From the NCBI RefSeq assembly GCF_934630535.1, contig NZ_CAKTVU010000021.1:1-29274 (forward strand): DNA of 29,274 nucleotides. The letters are read 5' to 3'. Source of the stretch: an uncultured Senegalimassilia sp. Its GTDB lineage: Bacteria > Actinomycetota > Coriobacteriia > Coriobacteriales > Eggerthellaceae. Below are positions 24,370-29,274 of the stretch, one piece after another. The position numbers and the translations under genes are program-made. The first letter of the stretch is position 1. Each line of letters opens with the position of its first letter. The notes beneath the pieces were generated by a model, which saw only the letters and a program-made list of their open reading frames with translations, ran no database searches and was not told the DNA's origin.

Positions 24370-24594
24370 ACAGGTGTGCCTTCCGATGCCAAGTCCATGC
24401 CTGCGGTCGCACCGAAGGCGATCGATCGCGTATCCTCGCGGCCGCTGCTGTCGAAATTCGCAGGCCGGAAACAACGTCGAAGGCAATCGATCGCCGGCCC
24501 TCGCTTGCCGGTAGCTGTCCGGCGCAGTCGGCGATGGACACACACAGCACTGCGTTCCATCGCTGTTGCGCCGGCTATAAATCGCTCCAAACGC
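24370..24594. other. Gap after thiD with direct repeats
   Basis: No credible gene. Two near-identical 18-bp copies of CGAAGGC(G/A)ATCGATCGC lie at 24413-24430 and 24478-24495, 65 bp apart. Each contains the ATCGATCG core, and the first is a perfect 12-bp palindrome (24418-24429). Both are followed 4-5 bp later by CCTCGC. Frames on the - strand across this stretch have no recognisable family. Confidence 0.5.
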
Positions 24595-24635
24595 AAAGCG
24601 CCCCAAGTGGCTCAACGGCCATCTTGGGGCGCTTT
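24595..24635. terminator. Bidirectional terminator between thiD and the amidohydrolase
   Basis: AAAGCGCCCCAAG (24595-24607) and CTTGGGGCGCTTT (24623-24635) form a perfect 13-bp stem. The loop can form a further small stem (TGGC with GCCA). A and T runs on the two sides let it serve the convergent thiCD and amidohydrolase genes. Confidence 0.85.
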
Positions 24636-24643
24636 CGGTCTTT

Positions 24644-26284
24644 CTAGGCCTCGAACACGCAGCGTCCGCCCATCCAGGTGGCGGTAACGTGCGCATCCAG
24701 GATCTCGTCGTCGGCGCATGTCAGCAAGTCGGTGTCGAGCACCGCCATGTCCGCCAGCTTGCCTGCTGCCAGCACGCCCGCTTCGCCGTTGCGTTGGGCG
24801 GCGGCGTCGCTTCCGGCGGTGTATGCGCGAATGGCCTCTGCACGGCTGATAAGCTGCTCAGGTCGCCAGCCGCCTTCGGGTGCGCGCGTCTGCGGGTCGC
24901 GGCGCGTGGCGGCGCTGTAGAGCACGCCCATGGAGTTCACGTCCACCACCGGCGAGTCCGTGCCGAATGCCAGCGTCTCGCCCTCGTCAAGCATGGTCCT
25001 GAACGGCCACATCAGCTTCACGCGCTCGTCTCCCAAGTCGCGCTCGGGACCGCCCGGGTCAAGCGTCATATGCGGCGGCTGCACCGCGGCGATCACATCG
25101 AGCTCTGCCAAGCGCTCCACATCTCCGGGCAGGAAGTTCTCCAAATGCTCAAGGCAGTTGTGGCGTCCTTCGGGAAGCGGGCCGAATTGCGCACGGGCAT
25201 CCTCGAAGATGTTCAGCGCCTCATGAATCGCCGCATCGCCGATGGTGTGGATGCGCACGGGGTAGCCCTTCTCGGCAGCTTTCATCACCAGAGCGCGCAT
25301 CTTATCGGGCTCGATGGTCGGCCTGCCACAGTCGTCCTCGCATCGCGCGTTGCTATAAGGCTCGGTCACCCACGCGGTGTGTTGGCTGGAGACGCCATCG
25401 AAGAACTGCTTGAAACCGGCGCAGCGCAGCACAGGGCCCGTATAATGCTTGGACATCGCCTCGAACCTGCTCATATCCTCAAGCAGGGTGGGGAAGAGGT
25501 TCACGCGGCACGTCAGCTCGTCGGTTTCAAGCAGGCGTGCATGCACGTCGTCGCGGATGAAGTCCAGTCCGGGGTTGGCCATAAGCGACATGTCGCAAAC
25601 GCTCGTGATGCCGTTTTGCGCAAGCGTGCGCAAAAACCCGCGGTAAGCATCGGCGATCTCGTCATCGGAAAACGCGTTCATGATGCGCGGCATCAGCTCC
25701 ATGGCGGCTGCTTCGCGCACGATGCCCGTCAACTCGCCGTCAGCGTCCCTGTCGTAGCTTCCTCCCGCAGGGGCAACGCTGTCGCGGTCGATGCCCAGCT
25801 CGGCCAGCGCGCAGCTGTTCAGCCACAGCGTGTGCGCGTCGCCGGAGTACAGCGCCACGGGGCGGTTGGGGAAGGCCTCGTCAAGCGAGTGCTTCGACGG
25901 CAGCACCGGCGGGTCCCATCGATACTCGCGCCAGCCCTGTGCCAGCAGCCACCCCTCAGGGCGTCCCTGCGCGAAACGCTTCATGCGCTCAACGCAATCG
26001 GCCTCGTTTTCGCCCAGGAAGTTCGTGGCAAGCGGGGAAGAGTACACCGCGGAATGGAAGAAATGCACATGAGAGTCATGGAAGCCGGGGGCGATGAAGG
26101 CGTCACCGTAGTCGATCACCTCGGGCTCGGCGCTTCCGTCGGCTTCGTGGGCAAACGCAAGCGCGTCCTCCTTCGCTCCGACGAAAGCGATCTTGTCCCC
26201 GGAAACGGCGATGGCAAGCTCTTCGGCGCTATCGGTCAAGCCGGTGAATACGCGCTTGCTGCAAAGAATGCGGTCGATTCGCAT
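24644..26284 (-). CDS. Amidohydrolase family 3 protein (YtcJ-like)
   Basis: A metal-dependent hydrolase of the amidohydrolase superfamily; substrate unknown. The 546-aa product has the metal-binding HxH at His72-His74 in GFHDSHVHF, the long insert typical of family 3, VRIHTIGDAAIH, and the final metal-site FGTDSPVVDVNSMG. Related proteins include exoenzyme-regulator-like and N-substituted-formamide deformylase enzymes. No signal peptide is seen, so it is probably cytoplasmic. The frame is open to 26374, but the ATG at 26284 has GGAGGAAAGG 9 bp before it. It is convergent with thiD and shares a terminator. No neighbour hints at its pathway. Confidence 0.87.
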   Translation of the reverse strand: MRIDRILCSKRVFTGLTDSAEELAIAVSGDKIAFVGAKEDALAFAHEADGSAEPEVIDYGDAFIAPGFHDSHVHFFHSAVYSSPLATNFLGENEADCVERMKRFAQGRPEGWLLAQGWREYRWDPPVLPSKHSLDEAFPNRPVALYSGDAHTLWLNSCALAELGIDRDSVAPAGGSYDRDADGELTGIVREAAAMELMPRIMNAFSDDEIADAYRGFLRTLAQNGITSVCDMSLMANPGLDFIRDDVHARLLETDELTCRVNLFPTLLEDMSRFEAMSKHYTGPVLRCAGFKQFFDGVSSQHTAWVTEPYSNARCEDDCGRPTIEPDKMRALVMKAAEKGYPVRIHTIGDAAIHEALNIFEDARAQFGPLPEGRHNCLEHLENFLPGDVERLAELDVIAAVQPPHMTLDPGGPERDLGDERVKLMWPFRTMLDEGETLAFGTDSPVVDVNSMGVLYSAATRRDPQTRAPEGGWRPEQLISRAEAIRAYTAGSDAAAQRNGEAGVLAAGKLADMAVLDTDLLTCADDEILDAHVTATWMGGRCVFEA

Positions 26285-26459
26285 GTTGGTCAACCTTTCC
26301 TCCAAATGTTGAAGGCTCAACCTGGTGTCGCGTCGTCCCCAACGACGCGACTGTCGGCCTTTCGGTTTCGTCACATGCCAGCGAGGATATATCCAATCAA
26401 CCCATCATGTCCAGTGCGATCACCCGGGTATCCAGAAGAGGCACCGCCTAATCGAGCAT

Positions 26460-26522
26460 CGGGAATGCGCATGGCGGAGTTCTCGAAAGCCGGGAACGCG
26501 CATAGCGTAGTGTTTCGAGAAC
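26460..26522. repeat. Imperfect 31-32-bp tandem repeat
   Basis: Unit 1 (26460-26490) and unit 2 (26491-26522) both run CGGGAA(T/C)GCGCAT(G/A)GCG, then a short variable part, then TCGA(A/G)A(G/A)(C/AC). A third CGGG start follows at 26523. The differences suggest an old duplication or a degenerate intergenic repeat. Confidence 0.6.
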
Positions 26523-26586
26523 CGGGCCCAAGCTTGCGTAAAGTGCCTTGCGTCATGTTCGCGGCGTCGTTTGCTTCCAGCGCACC

Positions 26587-26615
26587 GCCAGCCCAAGATT
26601 GCATGTAGGGCTGGC
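26587..26615. repeat. Hairpin with 8-bp stem
   Basis: GCCAGCCC (26587-26594) and GGGCTGGC (26608-26615) form a perfect 8-bp inverted repeat with a 13-nt loop. No T tract follows on either strand. Confidence 0.5.
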
Positions 26616-26885
26616 ATCATGTTCGTGGCGGTTGTGGGCTTCAAGCGTGCTTAACTGCCAACGTGCGATAGCTCAGAAGGGCCTGCGGAGGTTTCGCACG
26701 AAGTTCCCCTATGCGGTATCGCCTCTTTATCTCGGTATCGTTGATGAGCGTAACGATTCGCTCGACGGCGAAGGCTTGCTTGCGAGTAGTCGCTTGGGCA
26801 TCGCCGATGCATATCAGGGATTCGGTGTTGTCCGAACGCACGTTTTTCCGAGCGTTGAATTCGAGCGGACGAGTCCGAGCAGGCA

Positions 26886-26905
26886 GCATCGGCCCGCGCC
26901 GATGC
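26886..26905. repeat. Perfect 8-bp hairpin with CCGC loop
   Basis: GCATCGGC, loop CCGC, GCCGATGC. A related near-palindrome, GCATCGCCGATGC, lies at 26798-26810. No T tract follows. Confidence 0.5.
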
Positions 26906-26948
26906 CTCTGATGCAGACGCACTGTTTGACCTGTAAGTCTGCTGATAC

Positions 26949-26988
26949 CTATCGGGTCCTATCGGGTCCTATCGGGTCCTATCGGGTC
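26949..26988. repeat. Four exact 10-bp tandem repeats
   Basis: CTATCGGGTC is repeated four times without error, about 30 bp downstream of the tRNA terminator (in tRNA direction). The 10-bp unit places copies on one face of the helix. It lies in no supported gene. Confidence 0.9.
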
Positions 26989-27015
26989 CGGGAGCCGTTT
27001 TCGCCTGTCGATAAC

Positions 27016-27042
27016 AAAAAAGCCGAGGCATAAGCCTCGGCT
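27016..27042 (-). terminator. Terminator of the tRNA operon
   Basis: On the - strand AGCCGAGGC, loop TTAT, GCCTCGGCT is followed by a run of T (A run at 27016-27021 on the map). It lies 8 bp after the 3' end of the last tRNA. Confidence 0.9.
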
Positions 27043-27049
27043 GTACATT

Positions 27050-27126
27050 TGGTAGCTCCGACCGGATTCGAACCGGCGACCTTCGCCTTGAGAGGGCGAC
27101 GTCCTAAACCGCTAGACGACGGAGCC
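27050..27126 (-). tRNA. tRNA-Glu (CUC), copy 2
   Basis: A full cloverleaf on the - strand: acceptor GGCTCCG/CGGAGCT with a G-U first pair, D arm GTCTAGCGGTTTAGGAC, anticodon stem TCGCC/GGCGA with loop CTCTCAA giving anticodon CUC, T arm GCCGG-TTCGAAT-CCGGT, and an encoded CCA end. It is identical base for base to the next copy. It is the promoter-distal gene, followed by the terminator. Confidence 0.95.
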
Positions 27127-27163
27127 ATTGAAAAGGCCGCGAAACACGTGACCTGGGTAAGCT

Positions 27164-27240
27164 TGGTAGCTCCGACCGGATTCGAACCGGCGACCTTCGC
27201 CTTGAGAGGGCGACGTCCTAAACCGCTAGACGACGGAGCC
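27164..27240 (-). tRNA. tRNA-Glu (CUC), copy 1
   Basis: Identical over all 77 nt to the copy at 27050-27126, separated by a 37-bp spacer that is not similar to the other flank. Anticodon CUC, encoded CCA end. It lies between tRNA-Gln and the second tRNA-Glu. Confidence 0.95.
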
Positions 27241-27261
27241 ATCAAATGAATCTACCAAAAA

Positions 27262-27335
27262 TGGCTGGGGTGGAAGGAGTCGAACCCTCACATACGGTAC
27301 CAGAAACCGCTGTCCTGCCATTAGACGACACCCCA
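27262..27335 (-). tRNA. tRNA-Gln (CUG)
   Basis: Cloverleaf on the - strand: acceptor beginning TGGGGTG, D arm GTCTAATGGCAGGAC, anticodon stem GCGGT/ACCGT (one G-U pair) with loop TTCTGGT giving anticodon CUG, T arm with GTTCGACTC, and an encoded CCA end. It is the promoter-proximal gene of the three. Confidence 0.93.
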
Positions 27336-27395
27336 GTGGCAAATCCTCTGCGCCGTTTCCTTCGATTTATTTCGGAGGGCCAGGCGCGAGAAGAT

Positions 27396-27424
27396 ATATT
27401 ACGCACCATCCCCTATTCCGTCAA
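27396..27424 (-). promoter_or_regulatory. Promoter of the tRNA-Gln/Glu/Glu operon
   Basis: On the - strand TTGACG (27424-27419), a 17-bp spacer and TAATAT (27401-27396) form a near-consensus promoter about 60 bp before tRNA-Gln. The TAA of the -10 box is also the stop codon of the upstream nucleotidyltransferase gene. Confidence 0.85.
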
Positions 27425-28820
27425 CACTTTTTGGCAACTTTTTAGAAAAATTTTCGCCGATCAGGTACTGTAACACGTATTTCTCCAGGTCAGACGCTGA
27501 ATTAGCTACTTCTCCCTCAATGACGGCGTCAAGCAATCGCGCCAAGACTTCCCCTATCTCGGGTCCTTGAGCAACTCCTAACCTCATCACGTCGCGTCCG
27601 TTGATGGCCAAGGACTTCACCGTGAAGGCCTCGTTGGCGGCGAGTATCTCCTCTAGGGTGCGCTGCAGATCGTCGGCAAGCGCGATGCGCGGGCCGCTGA
27701 ATTTCGGCGATTGCCCCCTCGCGTCCCCTCGCTTCAGGTCGCAAAGGGCGGCGAACAGCTCGGTATCGCCGCCAAGGCGGGCGAGCATCCGCTTCACCGC
27801 CTTAGGGTTTGCCGGCACCACATCGTCATGTCGTTTTACCAAAGCAAGCACCCTGTCGATGAAGGCGTTAGAGAACGTCAGCCGTTGCATGATGCCGCGC
27901 GCTATGGGAACGCTCACCGCAGCGTGCCCGTAAAAGTGCCCGGTGCCGTTTTCGTCTTTGAAGAAGCAGGCAGGTTTGCCCATATCGTGAAACAGCGCCG
28001 CCCAGCGAACCAACGGATAGGGCGGAACGCCATCGATCGCCCGAGCGGTATGTTCGAGCACGTCGAATATATGATAGGGCGTTTGCTGATCGAAGCCTTT
28101 CATTGCCACAAGCTCGGGCAAAACAGCCGAAAGCGCATCAACACAGCTCAGCAGGGCATCGCCGGCATGTGGGCCGAGCAACAGCTTCTGCAGCTCGTGG
28201 GTTACGCGTTCGGCGGATATCTTCGACAGCAAACCCTTGTTTTCCAGCATCCCTTGGTACGTGCAAGGATCGATCGCGTATCCAAGCTCGGCGCTGAAAC
28301 GGCATGCCCGCAGAATACGGAGCGCATCTTCGGCGAATCTTTGATGAGGGTCGCCAACCGCACGGATAACGCCGAGCTCGATATCGGCTTCTCCCCCAAA
28401 GGGGTCCACCAGACCTCGGTCGGGCCGCCATGCCATAGCGTTGATGGTGAAATCCCTGCGGGCAAGATCCTCCTCTATCGATGACACGAACGTCACCGAA
28501 TCAGGATGCCTTCCATCCTTATATTGCCCGTCACTGCGAAAGGTCGTAACCTCGAAAGCGGAATTCCCGCAGATAACAGTGATGGTCCCATGCGCCACAC
28601 CGGTTTCATGCGTTCTCAATCCAGCTTGTTCGCAAGCCCTCTTTGTGTCGCTCCACATGGCGCTGCAGGCGATATCGATATCCGAGCAAGGCCTGCCAAG
28701 CAGCGCATCGCGCACAAAGCCGCCCACGGCCCATGCCTCGAATCCGGCATCATCTAATATTGAAAGAAGCGCGAGGGCATCTTCAGGAAGATCGATCCGC
28801 ACATCTGCGCTCAAGTCCAT
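27399..28820 (-). CDS. cca: CCA-adding enzyme / tRNA nucleotidyltransferase with HD domain
   Basis: A class II nucleotidyltransferase that adds or repairs the 3' CCA of tRNA. The 473-aa product has the catalytic GGFVRDALLG (33-42) with metal-binding Asp47 and Asp49, EVTTFRSDGQY, the RRDFTINAMAW motif, AEDALRILRACRFSAELG, and an HD phosphohydrolase domain (HIFDVLEHT, then LFHDMGKPACF). The start at 28820 is chosen because AAGGTGGTG precedes it; upstream ATGs at 28850 and 28889 lack a site. The family also includes poly(A) polymerases, which sequence by eye cannot exclude. It lies upstream of three tRNA genes that already encode CCA, so a repair role would suffice for them. Confidence 0.9.
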   Translation of the reverse strand: MDLSADVRIDLPEDALALLSILDDAGFEAWAVGGFVRDALLGRPCSDIDIACSAMWSDTKRACEQAGLRTHETGVAHGTITVICGNSAFEVTTFRSDGQYKDGRHPDSVTFVSSIEEDLARRDFTINAMAWRPDRGLVDPFGGEADIELGVIRAVGDPHQRFAEDALRILRACRFSAELGYAIDPCTYQGMLENKGLLSKISAERVTHELQKLLLGPHAGDALLSCVDALSAVLPELVAMKGFDQQTPYHIFDVLEHTARAIDGVPPYPLVRWAALFHDMGKPACFFKDENGTGHFYGHAAVSVPIARGIMQRLTFSNAFIDRVLALVKRHDDVVPANPKAVKRMLARLGGDTELFAALCDLKRGDARGQSPKFSGPRIALADDLQRTLEEILAANEAFTVKSLAINGRDVMRLGVAQGPEIGEVLARLLDAVIEGEVANSASDLEKYVLQYLIGENFSKKLPKSVDGIGDGA

Positions 28821-29235
28821 CACCACCTTATATAGGTTCTCCAGCCCCATAGTAAAACAAGGAAGCGAGCAGGGAAGAGGCAAGACCATATCCGATTACG
28901 GCGAACAGTCGTTTCCTGAATGTCGGTGAACACCTATTCCGAAGAAGCTCCGCTGTATTGCTGTACAGCCAATAGAGAAAGCAAGCGCTCAGATAGAGCT
29001 AAGAGGGAAGAAGAGGGAAGCGCGCATGAAGCTATAGGTTGACAAAGGGAAATGCCAAAGAAGCGAAACTGCAAAACGTATGAAAGCAAAAGCCAAACAC
29101 TGTTCGGCTCGCTCCGAGGCCTCAAAGAGCTACTACATGTAGTACAAGGCATGATATGACACACACGAATTGAGAACAGACTGCCACATATTGTGTGCAG
29201 GATGTGAAGACCAGGGCAAAATCCGAATCAAGGGA
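28821..29235. other. Purine-rich, gene-free stretch
   Basis: About 415 bp with no supported gene, visibly less GC-rich and more purine-rich on the + strand than the coding parts. It presumably contains the promoter of the nucleotidyltransferase, which I cannot place with confidence. A 76-codon frame on the - strand (28934-29164) has no ribosome binding site or recognisable domain. It holds GCTGTACAGC (28960-28969) and a 14-bp palindrome listed separately. Confidence 0.55.
29131..29144. promoter_or_regulatory. 14-bp perfect palindrome
   Basis: TACTACATGTAGTA is a perfect palindrome in a gene-free region, about 90 bp upstream of the outward-facing promoter at 29236. The size fits a dimeric regulator site; no regulator is identified. 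Confidence 0.5.
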
Positions 29236-29264
29236 TTGTCAAGAGGCCGCCGGCCGCGTAATAT
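29236..29264 (+). promoter_or_regulatory. Outward-facing promoter at the right edge
   Basis: TTGTCA (29236-29241), a 17-bp spacer and TAATAT (29259-29264). The spacer is very GC-rich and contains GGCCGCCGGCC, a possible operator. Transcription would leave the window to the right, divergent from the nucleotidyltransferase. Confidence 0.6.
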
Positions 29265-29274
29265 ACATCCCCGC

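Larger units (their letters stand above)
26285..27015. other. Gene-poor stretch with several small repeats
   Basis: About 730 bp without a supported gene. It holds an imperfect 31-32-bp tandem repeat (26460-26522), a hairpin (26587-26615), a partial duplication of CATGTTCG(C/T)GGCG-containing sequence (from 26553 and 26618), a perfect hairpin (26886-26905) and a 10-bp tandem repeat (26949-26988). Open frames exist on both strands at about 26550-27030 and 26640-26920, but neither has a ribosome binding site or a family I recognise. Confidence 0.6.

Noticed and set aside
24689..26608. 639-codon + strand frame opposite the amidohydrolase
   Set aside because: Antisense shadow of a gene with clear metal-site motifs; composition is rich in His, Arg and Val as expected for a shadow.
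26949..26988. CRISPR-like array
   Set aside because: The unit is only 10 bp and the copies are directly adjacent with no spacers; no cas gene is present.
27049..27249. Short frame with the repeated peptide TGFEPATFALRGRRPKP
   Set aside because: This is the well-known translation of antisense tRNA sequence; the DNA is the two tRNA-Glu genes.
29039..29044. TTGACA, a perfect -35 hexamer on the + strand
   Set aside because: No -10-like box lies 15-19 bp downstream; the sequence there reads AGCGAA.
28934..29164. 76-codon - strand frame with a hydrophobic middle, possible small membrane protein
   Set aside because: No ribosome binding site, no charged anchor pattern, and AT/purine-rich DNA gives such Leu/Ser frames by chance.

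Overview
The window reads as chromosomal core DNA from a high-GC Gram-positive bacterium, most likely an actinobacterium of the class Coriobacteriia (Eggerthella/Slackia/Gordonibacter-like). That placement is inference. It rests on the gene order, the lack of ftsA between ftsQ and ftsZ, the presence of sepF and divIVA, a meso-DAP-type MurE, and the strongly G/C-biased third codon positions. No species is claimed.

Positions 1-20750 hold an almost complete division and cell wall (dcw) cluster, all on the + strand: mraZ, rsmH, ftsL-like, ftsI-type PBP, murE, murF, mraY, murD, ftsW, murG, murC, murB, ftsQ, ftsZ, pgeF, yggS-type PLP protein, sepF, yggT, divIVA. It encodes the cytoplasmic Mur ligases, the lipid I and lipid II enzymes (MraY, MurG), the septal SEDS/PBP pair (FtsW, FtsI), the FtsQ/FtsL scaffold and the Z ring with its SepF anchor. 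Gaps are mostly short. There are visible breaks before murC (two hairpins and a -10-like box) and before ftsZ (terminator, then promoter), and a long perfect inverted repeat closes the cluster after divIVA. The mraZ promoter carries two MraZ boxes inside its -35/-10 spacer.

Positions 20988-24643 hold the RNase P RNA gene (rnpB, - strand, own terminator and extended -10 promoter), then a thiamine locus on the + strand: thiamine pyrophosphokinase, a TPP riboswitch, thiC and thiD. The rnpB promoter region reaches the ribosome binding site of the divergent kinase gene.

Positions 24644-29274 are mostly - strand: a YtcJ-like amidohydrolase, about 730 bp of gene-poor, repeat-bearing DNA, two identical tRNA-Glu(CUC) genes and a tRNA-Gln(CUG) gene with a clear promoter and terminator, and a CCA-adding-enzyme-type nucleotidyltransferase. 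The right end is a purine-rich, gene-free stretch with a 14-bp palindrome and a good outward-facing promoter.

I found no mobile element, CRISPR array or defence system, and no clearly undescribed system. The observations most worth a second look are regulatory architecture (MraZ boxes in the promoter, promoters sharing bases with stop codons, rnpB/kinase overlap), the complementary charged tails of the division proteins, and several small intergenic repeats.
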